DNA of 58,780 nucleotides from PCRC01 sp040384665. GTDB taxonomy: Bacteria; Pseudomonadota; Gammaproteobacteria; Burkholderiales; Burkholderiaceae_C. A program made the position numbers and the translations under genes. Positions 27,870-37,846 of this stretch are shown piece after piece (the first letter of the stretch is position 1; each line of letters opens with the position of its first letter). The notes beneath the pieces were generated by a model that was not told the DNA's origin, did not search any database, and saw nothing but the letters and a program-made list of their open reading frames with translations. The stretch lies in assembly GCA_040384665.1 (NCBI GenBank), contig JAZKIY010000037.1, forward strand, positions 1-58,780, in the 5' to 3' direction.

Positions 27870-28503
27870 GCGCCGCCCGGGCAAACGCCGGGTGCGCGTC
27901 GCACGCGGCCACGATGCGGTCAATGGTGGGCGTGTTGGGCACGGTGATCTTGAAGACGCGCATCACCGCCACGATGCTGGCGAGGCAGATGTCGGCCAGG
28001 GTCGGGGTGTCGCCATGGCAGAAGACGCCGGTGTCGGCCTCCATCGCCAGCCGCTGCTCCAGCGCCGCCAGGCCGGTGCCAAACCACTGGATTTGCCAGG
28101 CACGAAAGGCCGCGTCGTCAAAGCCGCCCACGGTGGTGAGGTACTTCTTCACCCGGGGCGTCACCAGCGGGTGGGTGTCCGACGCCAGCATGCCGGCCAG
28201 GGAACGCACCCGCGCCCGGCCATGCAGGTCTTTGGGCAGCAGCGACGGCGTGGGCTGAAATTCTTCCAGAAACTCCAGAATCGCCAGCGACTGCGTGATC
28301 GGCGGGTGGCCCGCTTCCCGCAGCGCCGGAATGGCGCCGAGCGGGTTGATCTTGAGGAAGGCTTCGCTGCGCTGTTCGCCCGCGTCAAGGTTGACGATGG
28401 TCTCTTGCGCCACCAACCCCTTCAGGTTCAGCGCCACGCGCACGCGGTAGGTGGCGGAGGTGCGCCAGAAAGCGAAGAGTTCAAACGGCGGTGTGCTGGG
28501 CAT
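27835..28503 (-). CDS. glutathione S-transferase, maleylacetoacetate-isomerase-like
   Basis: A 222-residue zeta-class-like GST. RTSATYRVRVALNLKGL at residues 14-30 corresponds to the SSCSxRVRIAL motif of MaiA with partial divergence, then INPLGAIPAL with the cis-Pro and ITQSLAILEFLEE. The C-terminal helical domain has DTPTLADICLASIVAVM. True MaiA isomerises maleylacetoacetate in tyrosine breakdown, but no homogentisate or fumarylacetoacetate genes are nearby, so general GST is equally possible. Start 28503 (MPSTPPFELF). The stop lies within the end of the MBL-fold gene. Confidence 0.8.
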   Translation of the reverse strand: MPSTPPFELFAFWRTSATYRVRVALNLKGLVAQETIVNLDAGEQRSEAFLKINPLGAIPALREAGHPPITQSLAILEFLEEFQPTPSLLPKDLHGRARVRSLAGMLASDTHPLVTPRVKKYLTTVGGFDDAAFRAWQIQWFGTGLAALEQRLAMEADTGVFCHGDTPTLADICLASIVAVMRVFKITVPNTPTIDRIVAACDAHPAFARAAPSLQVGAPAAG

Positions 28504-28617
28504 GGCGTTTCCCTGTGACAAAGACACCTGCATTGTCCGCGCTGTGGGCAAAGGCGCATACTGGGTCTCCATCTTCTCTTCTGTGAGCCTTTCGTGCGGG
28601 GCTTTGCACCGCACCCC

Positions 28618-29319
28618 ATGACTGGCTACCAGACCAAGCAGGAGCACATCGCCGTTGCCGGCGTTGACGACCTGCTGATCCGCTCCTTGCTCGACCGGCA
28701 ACAGTTTTCCGACCCGCTGGGCGAGGCGGAACAGCTCGGCATTTCGTCGGCGGCCTGGCCGCTGTTTGGCCTGTTGTGGCCGTCGGGCGCCTGCCTGGCC
28801 GCGCGCATGGCGGCGCGGCCGGTGCTGGCGGGTGAACGCATTCTGGAGATTGGCTGTGGCCTGGCGCTGGCCAGCCTGGTCGGCCACCGCCGGGGCAGCG
28901 ACATGACGGCCAGCGACTGCCACCCTCTTGCGGCTGGTTTTTTGCTGGAGAACCTGCGTCTCAACCACCTGGCACCGATGGCCTACCGGCATGGCCACTG
29001 GCAACCGCCGCAAGCCACCGGTACCCCCGTGGCGCCACCGCACCCGCTTGTGGAGGGCCGTTTTGACCTGGTCATCGGCAGCGACGTGTTGTACGAGCGC
29101 GATGACCGTGGCGCATTGGCCGGCTTCATCGGCCGCCACGCCAAGCCCGATGCCGAGGTCTGGATCGTCGACCCCGACCGCGGCAACCGCGCACCGTTCA
29201 ACCGGCACATGGCCGCACTCGGTTTCCGGCTGCACGAGGAACGGCTGGACCGGGCGGCCACCACCGCCGTGGCCGCCTACAAGGGCCGGCTGCTGACCTA
29301 CCGCTGCGGCGCGGCCTGA
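28618..29319 (+). CDS. SAM-dependent methyltransferase (family 16 / METTL21-like)
   Basis: A 233-residue Rossmann methyltransferase. The SAM-binding motif I is RILEIGCGLALASLVG, followed by the acidic motif DMTASDCHP and the post-I motif FDLVIGSDVLYERDD, which matches the lysine methyltransferase (METTL21/EEF2KMT) group. The N-terminal GISSAAWPLFGLLWPSGACL is the characteristic pre-motif. The protein substrate is unknown. Divergent from the GST; its end overlaps the convergent efflux channel gene by 22 bases. Confidence 0.82.
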   Translation: MTGYQTKQEHIAVAGVDDLLIRSLLDRQQFSDPLGEAEQLGISSAAWPLFGLLWPSGACLAARMAARPVLAGERILEIGCGLALASLVGHRRGSDMTASDCHPLAAGFLLENLRLNHLAPMAYRHGHWQPPQATGTPVAPPHPLVEGRFDLVIGSDVLYERDDRGALAGFIGRHAKPDAEVWIVDPDRGNRAPFNRHMAALGFRLHEERLDRAATTAVAAYKGRLLTYRCGAA

Positions 29320-30770
29320 GCCGAAGCCGCACCGTCCGCCGCGTCGCGCCAGCCCCCCCCAAGCGCACGGTACACGCCCACCAGCGAGGTCGCCACCTGG
29401 GTCTGGGCCAACACCAGCGCGTCGCGCGCGGCCAGGGTTTGCCGCTCGGCGTCGAGCACCGTCAGGAAGTCCACCACCCCTGCGTCAAACCGCAGCCGCG
29501 CCAGCCGTGTGGCCTCTTCGGCATTGCGGGCCGCACTGGCCAGCCGCCCGGTTTGTTGCGTGGTGCGGGTGAACTGCGCCAGCGCGCCTTCGGTTTCCTC
29601 CAGCACCACGGCCACGGTCTGCTCGTAGCGGGCCAGCGCCTGCTGCGCCCGGGCCTCGCTGGCCGCGATGCGTGAACGCACGCGGCCAAAGTCGAGCAGC
29701 GGCCAGCTCAGCCCGGCACCAATGGCGAACTGCTCCGAATCGCGCTCGCCAAGCAGCGACACGCGGTTGCTGGCAAAACCGATCAGCCCGGTCAGGCTGA
29801 TGCGCGGGAACAGGTCGGCCGTGGCCACACCAATGTCGGCCGTGGCGGCCGCCAGCTGGCGCTCGGCCACCAGCAGGTCGGGCCGGCGGCGCAGCAGCTG
29901 CTCGGGCGTGCCGAGTGGCAGGGTGGACAGGTCGGTCACCGGCAGGGTCGGGATCGGCTGTGCGACGGCGAGGCTGGCGAGCACCGTTCGGGGCGCCTGC
30001 GCGGTCAGCGTGGCCAACCGGTAGGCGGTGCGTTCGATGCCGGCCTGCAGCGCCGGCAACGCGGCTTCGGTGCTGTCCACCAGGCCTTGCGCCCGCACCA
30101 GGTCGAGCCGTGTGCCACGCCCGGCGTCGAGCCGGGCACCGGTGAGACGGCGCCCTTCGCGCTGGTTGGTCAGCGCGTCGGTGGCCACGGCCAGGCGTTG
30201 CTGCAGGCCGCGCAGTTCGATGTAGTTCGCGGCCACCTCGGCCACCACCGAGGTGTGCGCCGCGTGGACGCCCGCCTGTGAGGCGTCCACCCGCGCACCT
30301 GCCGACTCGCTGGCGCGGCGGTTGCGGCCAAAGAAGTCGAGCTCCCAGCTGGCGGTGAAGCCGGCGTCGTAGCTGTTGCCCAGCCGCCCGCTGCGCGGCA
30401 CGCCCGGCAGCAGGACTTCCGGTTGCAGGGCACGCCCCGCATTGGCCGCCACGCCGAGGTTGGGCAACAGTTCGGCCCGTGCGCCCTGCAAGCTGGCGCG
30501 GGCCTCCTGCAGGCGCGCCTGGGCAATGCGCACGTCGCCGTTGGCGGCCAGGGCCTGCGCCACCAGCTGTGTCAGCGCAGCATCGTTGAAGCCACGCCAG
30601 AAACTGGCAATGTCGGTGCCGGGCGCCTCGGTGTTGGTGGCACTGGCGCCCGCATTGACGAAGCCGGTGTCCACCGGCGTGGCAGGCACTTTGTAGTCGG
30701 GGCCCACCGCGCAAGCGGCCAGCAACGCGGTGGCCACGAGGGGCGTGCAGAAACGCAGGGCGTCAAACAT
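29298..30770 (-). CDS. RND efflux outer-membrane channel lipoprotein (NodT/OprM family)
   Basis: A 490-residue trimeric outer-membrane exit duct. The lipobox LLAACAVGPDYK puts the lipidated Cys near residue 20 and VGPDYK is the usual start of the mature protein. Two OEP repeats follow, with typical strings SWELDFFGRNRRASE and LLRRRPDLLVAERQLAAA plus GISLPLFDFGR-like SWPLLDFGRVRSR. Last gene of the efflux operon; its start overlaps the pump stop by eight bases. Confidence 0.93.
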   Translation of the reverse strand: MFDALRFCTPLVATALLAACAVGPDYKVPATPVDTGFVNAGASATNTEAPGTDIASFWRGFNDAALTQLVAQALAANGDVRIAQARLQEARASLQGARAELLPNLGVAANAGRALQPEVLLPGVPRSGRLGNSYDAGFTASWELDFFGRNRRASESAGARVDASQAGVHAAHTSVVAEVAANYIELRGLQQRLAVATDALTNQREGRRLTGARLDAGRGTRLDLVRAQGLVDSTEAALPALQAGIERTAYRLATLTAQAPRTVLASLAVAQPIPTLPVTDLSTLPLGTPEQLLRRRPDLLVAERQLAAATADIGVATADLFPRISLTGLIGFASNRVSLLGERDSEQFAIGAGLSWPLLDFGRVRSRIAASEARAQQALARYEQTVAVVLEETEGALAQFTRTTQQTGRLASAARNAEEATRLARLRFDAGVVDFLTVLDAERQTLAARDALVLAQTQVATSLVGVYRALGGGWRDAADGAASAQAAPQR

Positions 30771-33700
30771 GCGGGTCTCCTGCAGGGTGGTTGTTTTTGG
30801 GGCTCTTGCGGTTGCGCAGCAGCACGTAGAACACCGGCGTGAGAAAGATGCCGAACAGCGTGACGCCGACCATGCCCGAGAACACCGCAATGCCCATGGC
30901 CCGGCGCATCTCGCTGCCCGCGCCGCTGCCGAGAATCAGTGGCACCACGCCGGCGCAAAACGCGATGGAGGTCATCAGGATCGGCCGCAAGCGCATGCGG
31001 CAGGCGTGCACGATGGCGTCGAACAGTTTTTCACCACGCTCTTCGAGTTCCTTGGCAAATTCGACGATCAGGATGGCGTTCTTGCAGGCCAGCCCGACCA
31101 GCACCACCAGCGCCACCTGGGTAAAGATGTTGAGGTCCCCCGGCTGGCTGAACGGCGGGAAGCTCGACACCCACACGCCGAACAGCGCCGCCAGCACACA
31201 CATCGGCACAATGGCCACAATCGCCATCGGCAGGCTCCAGCTTTCGTACTGCGCGGCCAGCACCAGCACCACCAGCACCACCGCGATCAGCATCACCGCC
31301 GCGAGGATGGGCAGCTTGATGCCGGTGCCCGGCACGGTGATGTCCCGGGTCAGCCGGTCCTGGTAGGTCAGCTCGGTCCACTCGTAGCCGATGCCACGCG
31401 GCAGCGTTTTCTTCAGCAGCGCCTCGATTTCCGCCTCCGCCTGGCCGGACGAAAAACCGGGGTTGGCGGCGCCGTTGATGTCGGCCGACGGGAAGCCGTT
31501 GTAGCGGGTCACACGCGTGGGGCCAAAGGTCGGCTCCACCGTCATCAGCGCGCTCAGGGGCACCATCTCGCCGGCGGCGTTGCGCGTCTTCAGCGCACCC
31601 ACCGCCTCGGCGTTGGCGCGGAAGGGCGCGTCGGCCTGCACGATCACCTGGTAGGTCTTGCCGAAGCGGGTGAAGTCGTTGACGTAGAGCGAACCGAGGT
31701 TGATCTGCATCGTGTCGTAGATGTCGGTCAGGTTCACGCCCATTTGTTTGGCGCGCGTCCGGTCCACGTTGGCGTAGAGCTGCGGCACGTTGATGTCGTA
31801 GGTGGAGAACGGCGTGCCAATGCTGGACTTCGGGTTGCCGTAGACCTGGCCCAGCGTGCCCCAGACCGCGCCGTACAGCGCCTGCTCGCCCAGGCCACCG
31901 CGGTCCTGCACCTGCACCTTGAAACCACCCGCGTTGCCGAGCCCGTCCACGGCCGGGGGTGGCACCACGAACATGCGCGCACCCTGGATCTGCTGGATGG
32001 CGCCGTTCACCGCGCCCAGGATGGCGTTCTTCGACACATCGGGCGTGGTGCGCTCTTCAAAGTCTTTCAGGCCAAAGAACACAATGCCCTCGTTGGGTGC
32101 CGCGGCAAAACCCGCAATCGACAGGCCAGGGAAAGCCACCGAATCAACGATGCCGGGCACCTTGAGCGCGATCTCGCTCATCTCGCGGATGACTTTTTCG
32201 GTGCGGTCCAGCGTGGCACCGGCCGGCAACTGGGCAATGCCGATCAGGTACTGCTTGTCGGGCGCGGGCACAAAGCCTGCGGGGATGCGGGTGAACAGCA
32301 GCGCGGTGAGCACCAGCAACACCGCGTAGACCACCATGGCCACCGACTTGCGCTGCACGATGCCGGTGACGCTCTTGCTGTAGCCGTTGCTGGCGCGGGT
32401 GAAGAAACGGTTGAACCAGCGGAAGAAGCCGCCAAAAACCCGGTCCATGCCGCGTGTCAGCGCGTCTTTGGGCGCGTCGTGTGGCTTGAGCAGGATGGCG
32501 CTGAGCGCGGGCGACAGGGTCAGCGAGTTGAAGGCCGAGATCACCGTGGAGATTGCGATCGTCACCGCGAACTGCTTGTAGAACTGGCCGGTGAGGCCGG
32601 GCACAAACGCCAGCGGCACGAACACCGCGCACAGCACCAGCGCGATGGCAATGATGGGGCCAGACACCTCCTGCATCGCCTTGATGGTCGCATCGCGCGG
32701 GGCCAGGCCCGACTCGATGTTGCGCTCCACGTTCTCGACCACCACGATGGCGTCGTCCACCACAATGCCGATGGCCAGCACCAGACCAAACAGCGTCAGT
32801 GTGTTGATCGAGTAGCCCAGCAGCAACAGAAAGGCGAAGGTGCCGACGATGGACACCGGCACCGCCAGCAGCGGGATGATGGAGGCGCGCCAGGTCTGCA
32901 GGAAGATGATGACCACCAGCACCACCAGCAGCACCGCCTCGAACAGGGTGACCACCACCTTCTCGATCGAGGTCTGCACAAACCGCGTCGGGTCGTAGAC
33001 GATGCTGTAGCCCATGCCCTGCGGGAACTCGGGCTTGAGTGCCTCCATCTTGGCGCGCACCGCGTTCGACAGCGCCAGCGCGTTCGACCCCGGCGCCTGG
33101 AACACCGCAATGGCCGCCGCTTCCTTGTTGTTGAGCAGGCTGCGCAGCGCATAGGTGTTGCCCGACAGCTCGACCCGGCCGAGGTCCTTGACGCGGATCA
33201 GCCCGCCGGTGGCGGGCTCGGTGCGCACGATGATGTCGGCAAACTCTTCTTCCGTGGTCAGCCGGCCCTGGGTGTTGATGGCCAGCTGGAACTGCGTGTC
33301 CTTGGGCGCGGGCGGCGCGCCCACGGTGCCAGCGGCCACCTGTGCGTTCTGCTCACGGATGGCGGCCACCACCTCGCTGCTGGTGATGCCGCGCGCGGCC
33401 AGCCGGGTCGGGTCGAGCCAGATGCGCATCGCGTAGTCGCCGGCGCCGAACAACAGCACCGAGCCCATGCCCGGAATGCGCAGCAGCTCGTCGCGCACAT
33501 TGAGTTGGCCGTAGTTGCGCAGGTACAGCGCGTCGCGGCTGTTGTCGGGGCTGACCAGGTGGACCACCATGGTCAGGTTGGGGCTGGACTTTTCGGTCGT
33601 CACGCCGATCTGCCGCACCACCTCGGGCAGGCGCGGCAGCGCGCGGTTGATGCGGTTCTGCACCGCCGTTTCGGCGGCCTCGGGGTTGGTGCCGATCTTG

Positions 33701-33987
33701 AAGGTGACGGTCAGTGTCAGGCTGCCGTCGGCACTGGCCTGCGAGTCAAAGTAGAGCAGGTTCTCGATGCCGTTGATCTGCTCTTCCAGCGGCGTGGAGA
33801 CGGTCTCTGAAATCACCCGCGGGTTGGCGCCGGGGAATTGCGCGCGCACCACCACCTGCGGCGGTGCGACCTCGGGGTACTCGGAAATCGGCAGCTGGAA
33901 GATCGCCAGCGCGCCGAGCAGGAACACAAAGATCGACAACACGGCCGCAAAACGCGGCCGGTCGATGAAGAACCGGGAAATGTCCAT
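30763..33987 (-). CDS. RND efflux pump, hydrophobe/amphiphile exporter (AcrB/MexB type)
   Basis: A 1074-residue inner-membrane proton antiporter. Twelve helices and two large periplasmic loops are evident. The proton-relay aspartates are in LAIGIVVDDAIVVVENVE (TM4) and the partner Lys in the FLACKNAILIVEFAKE region (VGLACKNAILIVEFAKEL) of TM10. The N-terminus MDISRFFIDRPRFAAVLS is standard. Length is slightly over the usual 1,030-1,050. The adaptor gene lies 12 bases upstream and the channel gene overlaps downstream. Substrates cannot be read from sequence; no adjacent TetR or MarR regulator was found. Confidence 0.96.
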   Translation of the reverse strand: MDISRFFIDRPRFAAVLSIFVFLLGALAIFQLPISEYPEVAPPQVVVRAQFPGANPRVISETVSTPLEEQINGIENLLYFDSQASADGSLTLTVTFKIGTNPEAAETAVQNRINRALPRLPEVVRQIGVTTEKSSPNLTMVVHLVSPDNSRDALYLRNYGQLNVRDELLRIPGMGSVLLFGAGDYAMRIWLDPTRLAARGITSSEVVAAIREQNAQVAAGTVGAPPAPKDTQFQLAINTQGRLTTEEEFADIIVRTEPATGGLIRVKDLGRVELSGNTYALRSLLNNKEAAAIAVFQAPGSNALALSNAVRAKMEALKPEFPQGMGYSIVYDPTRFVQTSIEKVVVTLFEAVLLVVLVVIIFLQTWRASIIPLLAVPVSIVGTFAFLLLLGYSINTLTLFGLVLAIGIVVDDAIVVVENVERNIESGLAPRDATIKAMQEVSGPIIAIALVLCAVFVPLAFVPGLTGQFYKQFAVTIAISTVISAFNSLTLSPALSAILLKPHDAPKDALTRGMDRVFGGFFRWFNRFFTRASNGYSKSVTGIVQRKSVAMVVYAVLLVLTALLFTRIPAGFVPAPDKQYLIGIAQLPAGATLDRTEKVIREMSEIALKVPGIVDSVAFPGLSIAGFAAAPNEGIVFFGLKDFEERTTPDVSKNAILGAVNGAIQQIQGARMFVVPPPAVDGLGNAGGFKVQVQDRGGLGEQALYGAVWGTLGQVYGNPKSSIGTPFSTYDINVPQLYANVDRTRAKQMGVNLTDIYDTMQINLGSLYVNDFTRFGKTYQVIVQADAPFRANAEAVGALKTRNAAGEMVPLSALMTVEPTFGPTRVTRYNGFPSADINGAANPGFSSGQAEAEIEALLKKTLPRGIGYEWTELTYQDRLTRDITVPGTGIKLPILAAVMLIAVVLVVLVLAAQYESWSLPMAIVAIVPMCVLAALFGVWVSSFPPFSQPGDLNIFTQVALVVLVGLACKNAILIVEFAKELEERGEKLFDAIVHACRMRLRPILMTSIAFCAGVVPLILGSGAGSEMRRAMGIAVFSGMVGVTLFGIFLTPVFYVLLRNRKSPKNNHPAGDPHV

Positions 33988-33999
33988 GGCCAGCTCCGC

Positions 34000-35220
34000 T
34001 CAGTTCTTGGGGCTGGAAGCGGCGGGCGCGGGCGGCGGCACGATGGGCATGCCCTGCGCGTCCACCTGCAGCACCTGCGGCGCCACCGGCATGCCGGGAA
34101 TGATGCGCTGCAAGCCGTCCACCACCACGTTCTCGCCGGCCTTCACACCACCTTGCACCACCCGCATGCCGCCGAACAGCGCGCCCGGCTTGACCTCGCG
34201 GAACTGGGGCTGGCCATCGGCACCCACGACGTAAACGAACTTCTTGGTCTGGTCGGTCCCAATGGCCCGGTCGGGCACCATCACCGCGCTGTAGTCGGCG
34301 GTGCTTTCCATCACCACCCGCGCGGCCAGACCGGGGGTGAACAGGCCCTTGCTGTTGTCAAAGCTCGCGCGCAGGCGGATCGCGCCGGTCTGCGGGTTGA
34401 GGCGGTTGTCCACAAAGTCCACCACGCCCTCGTGCGGGTGACCGGTCTCATTGGCCAGGCCCATGCGCACCACCGGCCCCTTGCCACCGGGCTTGGCGGC
34501 TTTTTCCGCCTGCAGGCGCAGGTAGGTCTGTTCGCTGCCGTCAAAGTAGGCATAGACACGGCCAACGCCGGCGATCGTGGTCAACACGGCCTGCTCGTTG
34601 ACCAGGTTGCCTGCGGTGATGTTGGCGCGCGACACGCGCCCGGCAATCGGCGCGCGCACCTGGGTGTAGGCCAGGTTCAGCTGGGCGGTGCGCACGGCCG
34701 CCTCGGCGGTGCGCAGGTCGGCCTGCGAGGTGCGGGAGCCGGAGGTCAGCTGGTCAAACTCCTGCTTGGACACCGCCTGCGAGTCGAGCAGCGTTTTCGC
34801 GCGGCCGAGTTCGGTTTGCGCCAAATCCATGCGCGCCTTGGTGGCGTCGAGCTGCGACTGCGCGCGGGCCAATTCGGCATCGAACGGGCGCGGGTCAATC
34901 AGGAACAGCAGGTCGCCCTTGCGCACTGTGGCGCCGTCGGTGAAATAGACCCGGTCAATGGTGCCAGCCACGCGCGGGCGCAGCTCGACAAAGTCGGTGG
35001 CCTCTAACCGGCCGCTGAACTCCTCGCTGTTGGCCACGGTGCGCTGCACCGCCGGCGCCACACTGACCGCAGCCGCCGGCGGTGGCCCGCCCTGCGCCTC
35101 AGCGCCCTTGCCACAGCCCGCCAGCACCAGGCTGGCCCCCAAAGCCAGACCGGTCAGGCCCAGTCGCCAGGTGAGAACGGGCGGGAACTTGTGCACGCAA
35201 ACGGTGTCTGAAAAAGGCAT
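34000..35220 (-). CDS. RND efflux periplasmic adaptor lipoprotein (AcrA/MexA type)
   Basis: A 406-residue membrane-fusion protein. The signal ends with lipobox LAGC (GASLVLAGCGKG), so it is anchored to the outer leaflet of the inner membrane. The order is lipoyl half (RPRVAGTIDRVYFTDGATVRKG), alpha-helical hairpin (about 100-170), second lipoyl half (YTQVRAPIAGRVSRANITAG), beta-barrel and membrane-proximal domain. ATG 35220 (MPFSDTVCVHKF) starts the signal peptide; the open frame to 35271 adds nothing recognisable. First gene of the three-gene operon. The 224-bp upstream region shows no clear promoter or operator. Confidence 0.94.
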   Translation of the reverse strand: MPFSDTVCVHKFPPVLTWRLGLTGLALGASLVLAGCGKGAEAQGGPPPAAAVSVAPAVQRTVANSEEFSGRLEATDFVELRPRVAGTIDRVYFTDGATVRKGDLLFLIDPRPFDAELARAQSQLDATKARMDLAQTELGRAKTLLDSQAVSKQEFDQLTSGSRTSQADLRTAEAAVRTAQLNLAYTQVRAPIAGRVSRANITAGNLVNEQAVLTTIAGVGRVYAYFDGSEQTYLRLQAEKAAKPGGKGPVVRMGLANETGHPHEGVVDFVDNRLNPQTGAIRLRASFDNSKGLFTPGLAARVVMESTADYSAVMVPDRAIGTDQTKKFVYVVGADGQPQFREVKPGALFGGMRVVQGGVKAGENVVVDGLQRIIPGMPVAPQVLQVDAQGMPIVPPPAPAASSPKN

Positions 35221-35444
35221 GGTGAAGACCTGTCGTGGGTTAGGCGGGCAACAGCGATTCGGCGCTGCCACACCAGTCCCTGCATGCGACCCAAGATGGG
35301 CATGCGCAGAACCAATGGGGCAACGGTCGAATGGGCATCGACCTAGGGAGAACCCTTTATAGCCGAGGTCACAAAACCGCGTGCACCAAGGCCCATGCCG
35401 TCCTGCCCACCCTCAAGGGCTCCCATGCAACCGGACCAACCGCA
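35221..35444. other. intergenic region upstream of the efflux operon
   Basis: No gene was recognised here. A TATAAA sits on the minus strand near 35357-35362 but no -35 was seen at the right distance, and no clear dyad for a TetR/MarR regulator. It separates the efflux adaptor start from the stop of the large lipoprotein. Confidence 0.4.
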
Positions 35445-37673
35445 TCAGGGAAACAGGCTGTTGCTGGTCAGCGGAAAGGCCGTGGTGTCATTGACAGCCC
35501 AATTGGCGGCGTTGGTGACCAAGGCACGGAACGCCACCAGATTGGTGCGGTCCAGCGAACCCATGTAGCGGACGTTGTCTGGCGCAAACGACATGTAGGC
35601 GCCGGCAGCAGTGAGTGCCGCCGGAATGTCGCCGGCTGCGTTGCCCAGGTTGATCGCCGCCAGAAAACGGTCCACGGTGATGGCGCCGGCACTGGTGGCG
35701 GTGAGCCCGGCAATGCTGCCCTGGAAGGCAAAAACCGTTTCTGCCGAGGTGCTGAGGCCACCGCCCGCACCCATGACGGTGCCGCGGTCGGCCACGGGTG
35801 TGGTCAGGTCGGTCTGGATCGTCACAATGGTGCCCGCCGGGTAGGCGATGTTGGCGGTCCAGATGTAGGCGGCCTCGCCGGTGGCAGGGAAGCCTGTGGT
35901 CGCCGAGTAGTCGCGGTCGCTGAAACCGATGTTGGTGCCGGCCACCACGTCTTTCATCAGCACGAAGGCAAAAGCGTCCACCGCGTCGGCGTTGGCGGCC
36001 ATGAACAGCACATCGCCCGCCACCAGCACAGTCGATGGGGCTGCGGCGGTGGTGAAGTTCAGCGTGGTGGCATCGGTGATGCCGACAAAGGCATTGCCCG
36101 ACACGTCGCGGATGACGCCACTGGCCAGCTGCACGTTGTAGGTGAAACCGCGCAGCAGATCCGCACTCGGGTTGATGTTGACGGTACTGCCGCTGACGGT
36201 GACCTGGGTCGCGTCGCCCACCGCGAGCGTGCGGGTGTCGCCAGCGCCGTTGCTGATGACGATGTTGCCGGTACCCGCCATCACCGGTTCGTTGAAGGTC
36301 AGCAGGATGCGGCTGCTGGTGATGCCGGTGGCGTTGTCGGTTGGGGTGCTGCTCACCAGGGTGGGCGCTGATGTGTCGGTGGTGCCCACGGCCCGGAAAC
36401 TCAGCGCGGTGGTGCTGGTCACGGCCGGTGCCGGGTTGCCCAGCGTGTCACGCACCAGGCTGGCTGCGTAAGTGATGCTGTAGGTGCTGCCAGCCAGCAG
36501 GTCAGTGGCGGGGTTGATGACCACCGTGCTGCCGCTGATGGCCACCTGGCTCGCGTCACCGATGGCGATGGTGCGGGTGTCCCCTGCGCCATTGCTGAGG
36601 GTGATGTTGCCAACACCCGCGACCACGGCCTGGTTGAACGTCAGGTACAGGTTGCTGCCAATCCCCACGGCGGTGCTGGCCACGGTGGGCGAGAACACCA
36701 GCAACTCCGGGCGTCCTGCGCCGCCACCGACCTCGCTCACCACATAGATGTTGCGGTCCGCGTCAATGGTGGCACCTTCGTTCTGCGCTGTGGCGCCCAC
36801 GTTGAGCGTGCCCTGCACATTGCCTGCGCGGTCCACCTGCACCAGGCGGCCATCGGGTGCGCTCAGCACCAGCAGGTGGGCGTAGTCCGGGGCGGTGGTG
36901 GGCAACACGTTGGCCAGGGCGATCACGTCGTTCAACGCGGTCAAACCCAGGCGGGCCGGGTCAAACAGGTTGGTGGAATTTTCTGTGGTCGGCGAACCAT
37001 TGGAGGCGGCCAGGCCAGAGAAGTTGACAGTGGTCTGGAAAATCCCTTGTGGCCCCGACTCTTTCACCGCGATGTAGCCGGTGGTCATGGGGTCGTAGGA
37101 CAGGCCTTCGATGCCCACGTTGCCAATGGTGGTGCCCAGCTTGACCGTGCGCACGTCGGCCTTGGTCAACGTGGTATTGGCACGGTAAGTGAACTCGTTG
37201 ACCTGACGGTAACGCTCTTCCACCAGCACAAACTTGCCACCACCAATTGCAGCAATGCCTTCAGGGTCGTACAGGAAGGTGCCTTGCGGCTGCGTGGCAT
37301 CGGCCGCGATGGTCATCGAGTCGATCAAGACACCGCGTTTGTTGACCTGGGTGATGGAAGTACCCCCATCGCCCACCACGAACAGGGTGTCGGTGTCGCG
37401 GTTGTAGGTCACGCCCGAGGCTTCTTCGGCCAGCAGGTTGGCGCCGGTGCCCACCGGCAGACTGAACCGCCCGGTCTGGGTGTAGTTGGCCAGCTCGATT
37501 GAGCGCGACGGGGCCACGAAATTGAGCGTGGGTGTCTGGAAAGCAACCGGTGCAGGGCCAGGGGCCGGCGCCGGTGACGGCGCACCATTGCCCCCGCCAC
37601 CACAGGCGCTGAGGGCAAGGGCGGTCGCGCTGGCAAGCAGCAGCTGGGCCAGGCGGGTGTGGTGTGGGTTCAT
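35445..37673 (-). CDS. large lipoprotein: SdiA-regulated/phytase-like propeller, two Ig-like (Big_5/SwmB) repeats, C-terminal domain
   Basis: A 742-residue exported lipoprotein. Lipobox ALSACGGGG gives Cys near residue 23, then a short Pro/Ala linker. Residues about 40-330 look like a YjiK/SdiA-regulated beta-propeller (GVTYNRDTDTLFVVGDGGTS, FLYDPEGIAAIGGGKFVLVE). Two Ig-like repeats of ~105 residues follow, each with the block SNGAGDTRT(I/L)A(I/V)GDA and SGSTV(V/N)INP. A last domain of ~190 residues (GDVLFMAANADAVDAFAFVL to the end) resembles surface-associated domains but is not one I can name. ATG 37673 begins the signal. Divergent from the MCE operon. Function unknown; a cell-surface phosphoesterase or binding role is possible. 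Confidence 0.75.
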   Translation of the reverse strand: MNPHHTRLAQLLLASATALALSACGGGGNGAPSPAPAPGPAPVAFQTPTLNFVAPSRSIELANYTQTGRFSLPVGTGANLLAEEASGVTYNRDTDTLFVVGDGGTSITQVNKRGVLIDSMTIAADATQPQGTFLYDPEGIAAIGGGKFVLVEERYRQVNEFTYRANTTLTKADVRTVKLGTTIGNVGIEGLSYDPMTTGYIAVKESGPQGIFQTTVNFSGLAASNGSPTTENSTNLFDPARLGLTALNDVIALANVLPTTAPDYAHLLVLSAPDGRLVQVDRAGNVQGTLNVGATAQNEGATIDADRNIYVVSEVGGGAGRPELLVFSPTVASTAVGIGSNLYLTFNQAVVAGVGNITLSNGAGDTRTIAIGDASQVAISGSTVVINPATDLLAGSTYSITYAASLVRDTLGNPAPAVTSTTALSFRAVGTTDTSAPTLVSSTPTDNATGITSSRILLTFNEPVMAGTGNIVISNGAGDTRTLAVGDATQVTVSGSTVNINPSADLLRGFTYNVQLASGVIRDVSGNAFVGITDATTLNFTTAAAPSTVLVAGDVLFMAANADAVDAFAFVLMKDVVAGTNIGFSDRDYSATTGFPATGEAAYIWTANIAYPAGTIVTIQTDLTTPVADRGTVMGAGGGLSTSAETVFAFQGSIAGLTATSAGAITVDRFLAAINLGNAAGDIPAALTAAGAYMSFAPDNVRYMGSLDRTNLVAFRALVTNAANWAVNDTTAFPLTSNSLFP

Positions 37674-37846
37674 TGCAAGTACCAAGAGTCGGGGTAACTT
37701 TTGATTTTTGCAATGCAGTGTTTCAATGGCATGACAGCCCCGCACGGGGCCGCTGGCGTCCTACGCGGTGTATGGCGTTATTTCCTACACACGCAGGGAA
37801 CCTGAAACCGTACGATGAGCAGCCGCGTGTTGCGCTTGCCTTGTCC